Origin: Treponema sp.
GTDB taxonomy: Bacteria > Spirochaetota > Spirochaetia > Treponematales > Breznakiellaceae
Assembly (NCBI GenBank): GCA_031263435.1
Contig: JAISFT010000187.1
Span: 1 to 7,373, forward strand
Length of the DNA stretch: 7,373 bases
Direction of reading: 5' to 3'
This document shows, piece after piece, positions 1 through 6,763 of this stretch (the stretch's first letter is position 1; every line of letters starts with the position of its first letter). Both the position numbers and the translations under genes were made by a program. The notes beneath the pieces are model-generated. The model saw only the letters and a list, made by a program, of their open reading frames with translations, ran no database searches and was not told where the DNA came from.

Positions 1-260
1 CGGGCCGTATCCTCCCGGGCCTGCGGGTCGAGGGCGGCAAGATCCGCCACGTCTTCCAGGCTTTCGAGGCAGGCAATGTGGACGATCAGGGGATCGAAGC
101 GGGGGCGGCCTTTGGCCCGGAATATTTCCGCCAGGGCCCGGGGGTTAAAAGCGTCCCCCCCAAGGCCGTAGACCGTTTCTGTGGGGAAGGCGGCAAGCTC
201 CCCCCTGCGGAGGGCCTCTGCCGCCATGTTCAGGGCTTCTTCGCTTACCGGATAGATCAT
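1..260 (-). CDS. tsaC: TsaC/Sua5/YrdC threonylcarbamoyl-AMP synthase, N-terminal part (runs off left edge)
   Basis: Family role: makes threonylcarbamoyl-AMP from threonine, bicarbonate and ATP, the first step of the t6A37 modification of ANN-decoding tRNAs, in the cytoplasm. Seen: 86 codons from an ATG at 260-258, with no stop before the window edge. The YrdC hallmark PTETVYGLGGDA is at residues 26-37, and the KGRP...PLIVHI segment, which supplies the Lys/Arg substrate-binding residues, spans about 50-62. Spacing of these motifs from the N-terminus is normal for the family, so the start is right. It is also supported by an AAGGAG Shine-Dalgarno 4 nt upstream. The gene lies 22 nt after the corA stop on the same strand and is probably co-transcribed with corA. 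Whether it is a short TsaC or a long Sua5 with an extra C-terminal domain cannot be seen. Confidence 0.93.
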   Translation of the reverse strand, partial: MIYPVSEEALNMAAEALRRGELAAFPTETVYGLGGDAFNPRALAEIFRAKGRPRFDPLIVHIACLESLEDVADLAALDPQAREDTA

Positions 261-282
261 GACGCTCCTTGCAACGGCCCCG

Positions 283-1266
283 CTAAAGCCAGCGGCGGAT
301 CTTGAAGAATATCAGCATCCCCAGGGCGACGAGGATCATCACGGCCCAGACGACAGGGTAGGCCAGGGGGTATTCAAGTTCCGGCATAAACTTAAAATTC
401 ATACCGTAGACCCCCACAATAAAGGTAAGGGGGATAAAAATTGTAGAGATGATGGTGAGGACCTTCATGACATTGTTTAAGCGGTTCGACGCGGCGGAGA
501 GGTTTACCTCGATAACCCCGGCGATAAGTTCCCGGTAGGTTTCCACGCTGTCCGCCGCCTGGATCACGTTGTCATGGAGGTCCTTGAAGAAGGGGATCAT
601 CTCCACCGCCAGCCACTCCGAATCGAGACGCGTCATAACCTGAATATTTTCCCGCAGGGGCAGTACCACCCGCCTGATCCTTAAAAGCTTCTGCTTTACC
701 CTTTGAATATCGGGAATGATGTTCTGGTCCTTCTCGTTCACTGCCCGTTCTTCAAATTCCTCGATTTCCCCGCCGATGTTATCCAGAAGAACAAAGTAAC
801 GGTCCACCACAGCATCCATGATGGCCCAGACAAGATAACCGGTCCCCATGCGGCGGATCCTGCCGGCGTTGTTGAGGATCCGCTTCCTGATGCCGTCAAA
901 ATAATCGCCGGGCTTTTCCTGGAAACTGATCACCGTGTTTTCGGTTATCACCAGGGAGATCTGCTCAAAATCTACCTCGTCTTTTCCTTCCGCGGATTCG
1001 GCCCCGATGGATTTCAAAACAACAAAAAGATAGTCGTCAAATTCCTCCACCTTGGGACGGTGGCTGGTGTCCAGAATGTCCTCTACCGTCAGGGGATGGA
1101 TGTGGAACGCCTCCGCCATACGGTTTACTTCGTCAACTTCGTCAAGGCCGTCCATGTTGATCCAGGTAAGGCCCGCAGGATTCCTGTGGCGCAGGAGTTC
1201 CGCTACGGTCTGTTCTTTTTGAATCCAGGCTCCCGCGGGATCGTAGCCGATGATGGACAGATCCAT
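283..1266 (-). CDS. corA: CorA-family magnesium/cobalt transport protein
   Basis: Family role: homopentameric inner-membrane channel for Mg2+ (also Co2+ and Ni2+), gated by cytoplasmic metal binding. Seen: 327 aa, slightly shorter than the approximately 350 aa of well-studied CorA proteins. A long soluble N-terminal region (1 to about 265) is acidic and helical. It is followed by TM1 (about 268-286), the diagnostic pore-mouth motif Y287-G288-M289-N290, the acidic loop FMPELEYP, TM2 (about 303-321) and a basic tail KIRRWL, the usual CorA C-terminus. The ATG at 1266-1264 begins 1 nt after the merR TGA (1270-1268). There is only a weak purine stretch before it, so translation probably depends on coupling to merR. 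The tsaC gene follows 22 nt downstream. Ion preference cannot be read from the sequence. Confidence 0.95.
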   Translation of the reverse strand: MDLSIIGYDPAGAWIQKEQTVAELLRHRNPAGLTWINMDGLDEVDEVNRMAEAFHIHPLTVEDILDTSHRPKVEEFDDYLFVVLKSIGAESAEGKDEVDFEQISLVITENTVISFQEKPGDYFDGIRKRILNNAGRIRRMGTGYLVWAIMDAVVDRYFVLLDNIGGEIEEFEERAVNEKDQNIIPDIQRVKQKLLRIRRVVLPLRENIQVMTRLDSEWLAVEMIPFFKDLHDNVIQAADSVETYRELIAGVIEVNLSAASNRLNNVMKVLTIISTIFIPLTFIVGVYGMNFKFMPELEYPLAYPVVWAVMILVALGMLIFFKIRRWL

Positions 1267-1267
1267 G

Positions 1268-1747
1268 TCAGGGGTTTCCCGCGTATTTTTCGTACTGTCT
1301 GGTAAAGTGTTCGATCTTCCCGGTTACCTTTTCCAGATGTTTCTGCATTTCCCGGATCTGATCTTCCACATGCCGTTTGTGTTCCCGCAGCAAGTCGCAG
1401 CGTTCCTTAAGGGTTTTTTCACCCTCAACGCTGAGTTCTACAAAATTCTTTATCTGCTTGATGGACATGCCGGTGTTTTTAAGACAGCAGATAAGGGCCA
1501 GCCCTTCAAGATCGTTTTCCGAATAGCGGCGTATCCCGCTGCGGCTGCGGGCGACAGAGGGGAGGAGCCCTTCGTTTTCGTAGTACCGGAGTACATGGGG
1601 GGGAAGGGATGTTTTTTCCGAGACCTGCTTAATCGTGTAGGCCGGCGGTTTCTCCGGGGAAGCCGCTCCGCCGGTCCTTCCGGCCGGACCAGCGCCGGAA
1701 CTGCCGGTGGATTTTGCGGTTCCTGTCTTTATCCCGGCATTACTCAA
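1268..1747 (-). CDS. MerR-family transcriptional regulator with a low-complexity N-terminal extension
   Basis: Seen: 159 aa. Residues 1-36 are a Gly/Ser/Ala/Pro-rich, presumably disordered stretch. A MerR winged helix-turn-helix follows (about 37-80: YTIKQVSEKT, then LRYYENEGLL and IRRYSENDL). A dimerisation coiled coil runs about 105-155 and is rich in K, E and R. The first possible start is TTG at 1747-1745. It is preceded by GGAGG and AGGA purine runs at good spacing, and no in-frame ATG lies before the HTH, so the extension appears genuinely translated. Cys87-Cys88 sit about where the single sensor Cys of the AdhR/NmlR (aldehyde/thiol-responsive) MerR group falls. A third Cys is at 117. 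The alignment is by eye, so an effector is not assigned. It heads a likely merR-corA-tsaC operon and may autoregulate it. Confidence 0.9.
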   Translation of the reverse strand: MSNAGIKTGTAKSTGSSGAGPAGRTGGAASPEKPPAYTIKQVSEKTSLPPHVLRYYENEGLLPSVARSRSGIRRYSENDLEGLALICCLKNTGMSIKQIKNFVELSVEGEKTLKERCDLLREHKRHVEDQIREMQKHLEKVTGKIEHFTRQYEKYAGNP

Positions 1748-1779
1748 TGTCTTTCCTCCCTCCGGCCCTGCATTTATTC

Positions 1780-1808
1780 ATTTTAACGGCGATTTAACGG
1801 CGGGTCCA
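1780..1808 (-). promoter_or_regulatory. Predicted sigma70-type promoter of merR-corA-tsaC
   Basis: On the minus strand, TGGACC (1808-1803, 4 of 6 consensus) is followed by a 17-nt spacer and TAAAAT (1785-1780, 5 of 6). It lies about 35 nt upstream of the merR TTG. The spacer has the standard length rather than the 19-20 nt typical of MerR-activated promoters, so classical MerR distortion of this promoter is not indicated. A tandem repeat overlaps the spacer and -10 box. Confidence 0.45.
1782..1803. repeat. Tandem 11-bp direct repeat in the merR promoter
   Basis: TTTAACGGCGA at 1782-1792 is immediately followed by TTTAACGGCGG at 1793-1803: two copies differing only in the last base, on a period of about one helical turn. 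They cover most of the spacer and part of the -10 box of the predicted merR promoter. This could be a regulator site or a chance duplication. Confidence 0.6.
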
Positions 1809-1892
1809 TAGGTGCATTCAGTAATTCTCAGTTTACCCGGCAAAAAGCGAAAGGACGCCTCAGAAACTTTTCAGGGGTCCTGTCCGGGGGGT

Positions 1893-2654
1893 TCAGATTA
1901 GATAGGTGATTCCCAGTTTCCCTGTTACGGGGTTGGTATATATCTCGCAGGCCACATCGTAGACATCCTCGATTATCTCTTTGGTCAGCACCTCGCTTGG
2001 GGCGCCGGAGGCGACAATCCTGCCTTGGGACATGATGTAGAGATAGTCGCAGTATTCCGACACCAGTACCAGATCGTGCAGTGCCGCTAAAGCGCCGATG
2101 CCGAGTTTTTTTACCACCGACAGTACCTGGAGCTGGTATTTTATGTCGAGGTGATTGGTCGGCTCGTCGAGGATCATCACTTCCGGCTTTTGGGCGATGG
2201 TCCGGGCAAGGATCACCCGCTGCCGCTCGCCGCCGGAGAGGGAGAGGAATTTTCGGTGGGCGTATTCCGCCATGTCCACCCGCCGCAGGGCTTCTTCCAT
2301 TATTTTGTAATCTTCGGGATTGTCCGCTTCCATCAGCTTTTTGTGGGGAGTGCGTCCCATGAGTACCATCTCGGCCACGGTGAAGTCGAAGCTCATGTCG
2401 TTGAACTGCCCCACCACCCCCAGCAATTTTGCGATCTGCCGGGGCGGGGAGGTCAGCACATTGATATTGTCCAGAAAGACGCCCCCGCTTTTCGGCTTGA
2501 GCACTTTGTAGACACTCTTCAGCAGCGTTGATTTACCGCATCCGTTGGGTCCGATGAGCCCCACGAAGCGGCCCGCTTCAACCTGTACGGAAACATCCCG
2601 CACGATATGGGCGTCGGCGATACTCACCCGTATACGTTCAGCCTTCAGCACCAT
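1893..2654 (-). CDS. ABC transporter ATPase, FecE/BtuD (iron-complex/cobalamin) type
   Basis: Role: cytoplasmic ATPase subunit energising the importer encoded just upstream. Seen: 253 aa with every ABC motif. Walker A GPNGCGKST is at 35-43, the Q-loop Gln at 83, signature LSGGE at 139-143, Walker B with catalytic Glu (MILDEP) at 160-165, D-loop NHLD at 167-170 and switch His at 193. Length is normal for FecE/BtuD/FhuC proteins. The frame stays open far upstream inside the permease gene, but that part is out-of-frame noise. The start is one of two adjacent ATGs (2657 or 2654) overlapping the permease TGA. The second is preferred because GGAGG lies 6 nt upstream; with the first the overlap is ATGA. 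It is the last gene of the importer operon. No strong terminator follows. Confidence 0.96.
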   Translation of the reverse strand: MVLKAERIRVSIADAHIVRDVSVQVEAGRFVGLIGPNGCGKSTLLKSVYKVLKPKSGGVFLDNINVLTSPPRQIAKLLGVVGQFNDMSFDFTVAEMVLMGRTPHKKLMEADNPEDYKIMEEALRRVDMAEYAHRKFLSLSGGERQRVILARTIAQKPEVMILDEPTNHLDIKYQLQVLSVVKKLGIGALAALHDLVLVSEYCDYLYIMSQGRIVASGAPSEVLTKEIIEDVYDVACEIYTNPVTGKLGITYLI

Positions 2655-3769
2655 CATTGTCCTCCGAAACCGTAGCCGCGCCGCACCACCATGTACATAA
2701 AGAGGGGCGCGCCGACAAGGGCGGTGATGATGCCGATGGGCAGCTCGCTCCCCGCTACTATCGTCCGGGCAAAAATATCGGCCCACACCAAAAACAGTGC
2801 GCCGCAGAGAATGGCCAGGGGCAACAGCCGCTTGTGGTCTGAACCAACGGCTCCCCGTACAATGTGGGGAACGATGAGCCCCACAAAGCCTATCGTTCCG
2901 CAACTCGACACGAGAATTCCCGTCGCAAGGGCCGACACCAGAAGGTAGAGCCGCCGGTAAAAGGTAAGGCTGACCCCAAGGGTTACGGCGGCTTCGTCCC
3001 CAAGCAGCATGGTGTTCAAAATCCGGGTCTGGGTGAGGAAGAAGGTGACGGACAGCAGTGTTACGATGGCGACCGGAGGCAGAATTTTCCAGTTTGCGGT
3101 GGCCAGGCTTCCCATAGACCAGAAGGCCACGCTGCGAATGCCCTGGGCGTTGTTGGCGGTGTAGACGATGAAATTGGTTATCGCCCCGCAGAGGGCGTTG
3201 ATTATCATCCCCGCCAGAACAAGCTTGGCCGAAGAGGGCTTGCCTCCCATCCCGGCCAGGGTCATGACAAGCATGGATGCGCCGAACGCTCCCGAAAAGG
3301 CCCAGAAAGCAACCCCGGTCCGGGCGAGCAGTCCTGTCGCGCCCCAGCCAATGAGGATGGCAAAAGTCGCCCCCAATGATGCCCCGGAGGATACGCCCAG
3401 TATATAAGGGTCGGCCAGAGGGTTTTGCACGGCGGCCTGCATAGCGGTCCCGCACATTGATAAGCCCGCGCCCACGACACAGGCAAGCAGCGCCCGGGGG
3501 AACCGTATGTGCCAGATGACATTGACATAGGTTCCCTGGATTTCCCCCCCTAAGACGCCGAAGAGCTTCCCCGCAAGAATCCTGAAGGTGTCCCGCAGAG
3601 GCACATCCACCTGGCCCAGGGACACGGAAACCCCGATGGACAGCACGAGGCCGAGCAGGAGTACCGTGAAAAGGCCGGCATAAGCCGTCCTTTTCACGCC
3701 CCCGGCGCGGGCCGCCGCGCCCGTTACCGCGGCATTCGGCGGCAGACTGCGCAATGCCGGCTCATCCAC
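2654..3769 (-). CDS. FecCD/BtuC-family ABC importer permease
   Basis: Role: inner-membrane channel, presumably a homodimer, for iron-siderophore, haem or cobalamin-type substrates. Seen: about 371 aa, strongly hydrophobic with repeated TM segments. It has the family signatures RFPRALLACVVGAGL (about 89-103), QNPLADPYILGVSSG (about 115-129), the later GFVGLIVPHIVR coupling-helix region that contacts the ATPase, and the ELPIGIITALVGAPLF C-terminal motif. The first about 28 residues before TM1 are a soluble, somewhat long tail. GTG at 3769-3767 is chosen because GAGG lies 6 nt upstream. It overlaps the lipoprotein gene by 8 nt. A TTG at 3805 in the same frame would add 12 residues but has no ribosome site. 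Its stop overlaps the ATPase start. The substrate is not determinable from this subunit. Confidence 0.94.
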   Translation of the reverse strand: MDEPALRSLPPNAAVTGAAARAGGVKRTAYAGLFTVLLLGLVLSIGVSVSLGQVDVPLRDTFRILAGKLFGVLGGEIQGTYVNVIWHIRFPRALLACVVGAGLSMCGTAMQAAVQNPLADPYILGVSSGASLGATFAILIGWGATGLLARTGVAFWAFSGAFGASMLVMTLAGMGGKPSSAKLVLAGMIINALCGAITNFIVYTANNAQGIRSVAFWSMGSLATANWKILPPVAIVTLLSVTFFLTQTRILNTMLLGDEAAVTLGVSLTFYRRLYLLVSALATGILVSSCGTIGFVGLIVPHIVRGAVGSDHKRLLPLAILCGALFLVWADIFARTIVAGSELPIGIITALVGAPLFMYMVVRRGYGFGGQ

Positions 3770-4763
3770 CAAAGACCTCGGCCGCCAGCTTTTCCATGCC
3801 GGCAAACATCTGATAACCGTAGCCCCAGAATTCGTTATACGGAACGATGTACACCTGCCTGTTTTTGATGGCGTTTACGCTCTGAATCGCCTCGATTGAG
3901 TAAAGCTCCTCCAGGAGTTCCCCTGTGAGCGCGGGGTCAACCGAAATCAGTATGTCCGGATTTGCGGCGACGAATTGTTCCATACTTACATCGCCGGAGA
4001 CGCCGTCAAAGGCGTTTATGAGCTTTATTTCCTCCAGAGTCCCGTTGATAAATGTCTCGCCGTCCGCTGCGTAAATACTGGCGACACCGTCGTTGACTCC
4101 CCATACCCAGCCGTACGTCCTGGGCGACTCGTCCGCAAGTTTTTCTTTTACGGCGGCGAATTTCGCTTTGGTTTCGCTTATCATTGCCGCGGCGTTTTCC
4201 CGTACGTCGAATATCTCGCCCAATTCTTCAATGTCGCGGTAAAGGCCGTTGATGTCCGCGTCAGGATGGGAGGCATTGAGCGCGAAAGTCTTTATCCCCA
4301 TGTCGTTGAGGTCTTCCACGGTTCCGCAGCCCCAGTCCGCATTGGCGAACAGTCCCCCACGGCCGATCACGATGTCCGGGTTGGCCCCGATGACAAGCTC
4401 CTTGCTGGCGTAACTCTCGGTAATGATGTTCAGCTTCGCAAATTCCGCCTCCAATCCTTCTTCAACAGCATCGAAAACACCGCAGACTCCGGCGATCTTG
4501 TCCGCGAGGCCCAGATGGAGCAGGAGTTCCGCCACAGTCTGGGTCGTAACAACGGCACGGGACGGGGACTTCTCGAAAACCTGCGTCCTTTCGGACCAGG
4601 GCTCGCCGTACTGCTCGGAAGGAGCATAATTTTTGATGACCAGAGGGTAAGCCGTCCCTTCGTTCCGCACTGCCGGTTCGGCCAACGGCGCCGGCTTTTC
4701 CCGATTGCAGGCGGCCAGGGCTAACAGGGCCAATGCCAATAACACTTTATACCGGTTTATCAC
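3762..4763 (-). CDS. Substrate-binding lipoprotein of iron-complex-type ABC importer
   Basis: Role: membrane-anchored periplasmic receptor handing substrate to the permease. Seen: 333-aa precursor. The n-region has Arg4 and Lys6, the hydrophobic core LLALALLAL follows, and the lipobox LAAC has the lipidated Cys at 19. The mature part opens YPLVIKNYAPS and then SRAVVTTQTVAELLLHLGLADKIAGV, the arrangement seen in FepB-like helical-backbone (Peripla_BP_2) receptors. ANPDIVIGRGG and later AANPDILISVDP are the matching strand-turn segments of the two lobes. GTG at 4763-4761 is preferred: GGAGG lies 8 nt upstream. An ATG at 4778 (5 residues longer) has no ribosome site and would place GGAGG inside the gene. 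It is the first gene of the importer operon. Ligand could be ferric siderophore, haem or cobalamin; the order of genes and the operator favour iron. Confidence 0.92.
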   Translation of the reverse strand: MINRYKVLLALALLALAACNREKPAPLAEPAVRNEGTAYPLVIKNYAPSEQYGEPWSERTQVFEKSPSRAVVTTQTVAELLLHLGLADKIAGVCGVFDAVEEGLEAEFAKLNIITESYASKELVIGANPDIVIGRGGLFANADWGCGTVEDLNDMGIKTFALNASHPDADINGLYRDIEELGEIFDVRENAAAMISETKAKFAAVKEKLADESPRTYGWVWGVNDGVASIYAADGETFINGTLEEIKLINAFDGVSGDVSMEQFVAANPDILISVDPALTGELLEELYSIEAIQSVNAIKNRQVYIVPYNEFWGYGYQMFAGMEKLAAEVFGG

Positions 4764-4771
4764 AACAAGAA

Positions 4772-4776
4772 CCTCC
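4772..4776 (-). promoter_or_regulatory. Ribosome binding site deciding the GTG start of the lipoprotein gene
   Basis: GGAGG on the minus strand ends 8 nt before the GTG at 4763. It begins at the second base of the upstream ATG at 4778-4776, which makes that ATG an unlikely initiator. Confidence 0.7.
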
Positions 4777-4814
4777 ATAATTTTTTAGTTAGCTAATGCT
4801 AACTAAAAAATTAT
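4777..4814. promoter_or_regulatory. Perfect palindrome, probable metal-repressor operator
   Basis: Two 17-bp arms (4777-4793 and 4798-4814) are exact reverse complements around a 4-nt TAAT centre. The core reads TTAGTTAGC-TAAT-GCTAACTAA. It overlaps the -10 box and the expected start site of the importer promoter, where a bound repressor would block RNA polymerase. The core resembles the TTAGGTTAG/CTAACCTAA layout of DtxR/IdeR iron boxes, but the spacing differs, so the regulator family (DtxR, Fur or other) is open. An additional half-site-like CTAACTTAA lies at 4821-4829. The stem is AT-rich, so it is less convincing as a terminator. Confidence 0.65.
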
Positions 4815-4838
4815 ACAAAACTAACTTAATTTGTTCAA
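4810..4838 (-). promoter_or_regulatory. Strong sigma70-type promoter of the ABC importer operon
   Basis: On the minus strand, TTGAAC (4838-4833) is followed by exactly 17 nt and a perfect TATAAT (4815-4810). The start site is expected near 4803, giving a leader of about 40 nt before the GTG. The -10 box lies inside one arm of the palindromic operator, which indicates repression rather than activation. Confidence 0.75.
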
Positions 4839-4858
4839 CGGCGCTCCGTATATCCGCA

Positions 4859-4887
4859 TTGCCCCATGATTAAAATGGTGTTATGGT
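4859..4887 (+). promoter_or_regulatory. Candidate promoter of the flavodoxin-PHP pair
   Basis: TTGCCC (4859-4864), 17 nt, then TATGGT (4882-4887), with TG one base upstream of the -10 (extended -10 pattern). The match is moderate. It is divergent from the importer promoter, about 20 nt away edge to edge, so regulation from the shared region is possible, although the palindrome itself does not overlap this promoter. Confidence 0.35.
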
Positions 4888-4918
4888 GTTTGCATATTGA
4901 ATTCCAAGGAGTGCAGCA

Positions 4919-5398
4919 ATGGCAGACCAGATTCTTATTGCCTATTATTCCTGGGCCGGCAGCACCGCCCGCCTGGCTCGTCAGATCCACGACAAGACCG
5001 GCGGTGAGTTGTTCGAGATAATCCCCCAGGTCCCCTATCCCGGCGACTATGACGCCTGTACCGTTCAGGCAAAAAAGGAAATACAGGCCGGCTATAAGCC
5101 GGAACTTAAGACCAGTATCGCGGGGCTTGAAAAATTCGGCGTCATCCTCCTGGGTTCCCCCAACTGGTGGAGTTCCCTTGCGCCCCCGGCAGCCCGTTTT
5201 CTTTCGGAATCCGATCTGGGGGGAAAGATCATCGCCCCCTTTTGTACCCACGGCGGCGGCGGGCAGGGGCACATCGTAAAAGATATTGAAAAACTCTGCC
5301 CCCGCTCAAAGGTTCTTACCTGTCTGGCGGTGGGCGGCCGATCCGGCCTGGTGGACGAGCATCTGCAGGCGTGGCTCAAGCAAGCCGGGGTAGCATGA
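4919..5398 (+). CDS. Flavodoxin family protein
   Basis: Role: FMN-binding electron carrier or small flavin reductase in the cytoplasm. Seen: 159 aa with the flavodoxin fold pattern. Beta-strand ILIAYYS leads into the phosphate loop S11-W12-A13-G14-S15-T16. The strand VILLGSPNWWSSLAPPA supplies a flavin-stacking aromatic loop, and IAPFCTHGGGG is the next conserved strand-glycine loop. The insert with YPGDYDACTVQAKKE and the overall shape resemble the short Flavodoxin_4-type proteins rather than classical long-chain flavodoxins. The ATG has AAGGAG 7 nt upstream. It is transcribed away from the importer and overlaps the PHP gene by ATGA. A role under iron limitation (replacing ferredoxin or reducing imported ferric complex) is inferred from position only. 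Confidence 0.9.
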   Translation: MADQILIAYYSWAGSTARLARQIHDKTGGELFEIIPQVPYPGDYDACTVQAKKEIQAGYKPELKTSIAGLEKFGVILLGSPNWWSSLAPPAARFLSESDLGGKIIAPFCTHGGGGQGHIVKDIEKLCPRSKVLTCLAVGGRSGLVDEHLQAWLKQAGVA

Positions 5399-6681
5399 AA
5401 ACCGTACTGACCGATTACGATATTTTCCCCAAGGTGATCCGTTCAGGCAGGGAGGCCGAAATAACCATCCGCCCCCTGGGGGATCACGCCCGGTTTCAGG
5501 GTCTGTATACCCTTACCGTAAGCCCTATGAACGAAACCACCAGGAACGAAGAACACCACAGCTACCCCCGGTATGAGCTGCGGCCCCTAAACGGCGCCCT
5601 TGTTTTCCGGCACCTCTTTGCAAACGAAGGCCAGTACCTGGTCTATATCGAGGAAAAGGAGGGGCAGGGTGTAAGGGCCCTCCCCGCAGAGCTGCGGCTT
5701 TATGCCGCAGACGAGGACCTGTTTACCCTGAGACCCTGGCGGGGGGACATGCACGTCCACAGTTTCCGATCGGACGGCAAGGAAGCCCCCGCCATCGTGG
5801 CGGCCAATTACCGGAAAGGGGGCTTCGACTTTTTTGCCCTGACCGATCACGAGCGTTACGAACCTTCCCTGGAGATGATCGAAGCCTATAGGAACCTGCC
5901 CATCGACATCAAACTCTTTACCGGCGAGGAAGTACATCCCCCCCGGAACCACACCCACTACATACATTTTGGCGGCGGCTGGAGCGTCAACGGCCTCATC
6001 CGGCAGGATCCCGAAGGGTACCGCGGGGAAGTTCTGCGCCTTGCAAAGGAACTGGATATTCCGGAGGGCATTAACCGGGAGGAGTTTGCCTCCTGTTACT
6101 GGGTATGCAGGGAAATACACCGGGCCGGGGGCCTTGCGGTCATGGTCCATCCCCACTGGATCCACGACGGGACCTACCACATCAGGGAGGATATGGCCCG
6201 GTTCATGTTCCAATCAAAACTTTTTGACGCCTTCGAGGTCATAGGCGGCCAGACTCCGGCGGAAAACCAGCCCCAGGTAAGCCTGTGGCAGGAAATGCGG
6301 GCCCAGGGTTGTTTTCTGCCCCCCCTGGGGAACAGCGATTCCCACGGAACGGTGAACGCCCAATGGTTTCAGCTTGCCGAGACCCTGGTGTTTTCGCCGG
6401 ACTGCGGGAAGGATTCTATCTTTGACGCCATAAGGCAGGGCCGCACCGCCGCGTTGGAGCAGTACCACGGCGAAGGCCAGCCCCGCATCTACGGCCTCCA
6501 CCGTTATGTGATGTTCGCCCTCTTCCTGCTGGAAGAGTATTTCCCCCTCCACGATGAACTCTGCTACGAGGAAGGCCGCCTCATGAAAGATTATATCTGC
6601 GGAGACGCCGGAGCCGCGGAACTCCTGGGCCGCCTCCAGGGCCGCTGCCGGGCGCTTATGCAGAAGTGCTGGGGAACCTGA
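5395..6681 (+). CDS. PHP-domain metal-dependent phosphoesterase-like protein with N-terminal beta domain
   Basis: Seen: 428 aa. Residues 1 to about 108 are beta-rich, with no signal peptide and no recognised catalytic motif. The PHP domain starts at about 115 with all expected metal ligands: D118-M-H120-V-H122 and D127, the TDH motif T150-D151-H152, E178/E179 followed by H181, H186/H188/H191, H252-P-H254 and D315-S-H317. The C-terminal part (about 365-428) is helical. The PHP superfamily includes histidinol phosphatase, DNA polymerase proofreading domains and oligoribonuclease or nucleotide phosphatases; the substrate here is unknown. ATG at 5395 overlaps the flavodoxin stop by ATGA and is preferred over a GTG at 5371 because of this coupling, though only a weak GGGG precedes it. 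No strong terminator follows. Confidence 0.9.
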   Translation: MKTVLTDYDIFPKVIRSGREAEITIRPLGDHARFQGLYTLTVSPMNETTRNEEHHSYPRYELRPLNGALVFRHLFANEGQYLVYIEEKEGQGVRALPAELRLYAADEDLFTLRPWRGDMHVHSFRSDGKEAPAIVAANYRKGGFDFFALTDHERYEPSLEMIEAYRNLPIDIKLFTGEEVHPPRNHTHYIHFGGGWSVNGLIRQDPEGYRGEVLRLAKELDIPEGINREEFASCYWVCREIHRAGGLAVMVHPHWIHDGTYHIREDMARFMFQSKLFDAFEVIGGQTPAENQPQVSLWQEMRAQGCFLPPLGNSDSHGTVNAQWFQLAETLVFSPDCGKDSIFDAIRQGRTAALEQYHGEGQPRIYGLHRYVMFALFLLEEYFPLHDELCYEEGRLMKDYICGDAGAAELLGRLQGRCRALMQKCWGT

Positions 6682-6725
6682 TATCCGGGCCTCATTCAAA
6701 TTATAGATTGTATATTTAGGGCGCA

Positions 6726-6747
6726 TCCGGCTGCCTGCGCAGCCGGA
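6726..6747. repeat. GC-rich hairpin
   Basis: A perfect 9-bp stem, TCCGGCTGC and GCAGCCGGA, around the loop CTGC. It lies 45 nt after the PHP stop but has no T-run on either strand, so it is not a normal intrinsic terminator. It may still slow transcription or protect the 3' end. Confidence 0.75.
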
Positions 6748-6763
6748 CCGGGCTATCCGCTCC

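Noticed and set aside
703..1305. 200-residue plus-strand frame antisense to corA
   Set aside because: It is opposite a confident CorA gene, has no ribosome site or recognisable domain, and is a shadow of GC-rich coding sequence.
1842..1861. Possible terminator after the importer ATPase on the minus strand (GAGGCG, loop, CGCTTT, T-run)
   Set aside because: The stem is only six pairs with two G-T wobbles, and the T-run is largely used in the stem.
1893..3455. Single 520-residue reading frame on the minus strand covering ATPase and part of the permease
   Set aside because: Only the last 253 residues match an ABC ATPase. The upstream half is low-quality Arg/His/Pro-rich translation out of frame with the clear FecCD permease, and a good start with GGAGG exists at 2654.
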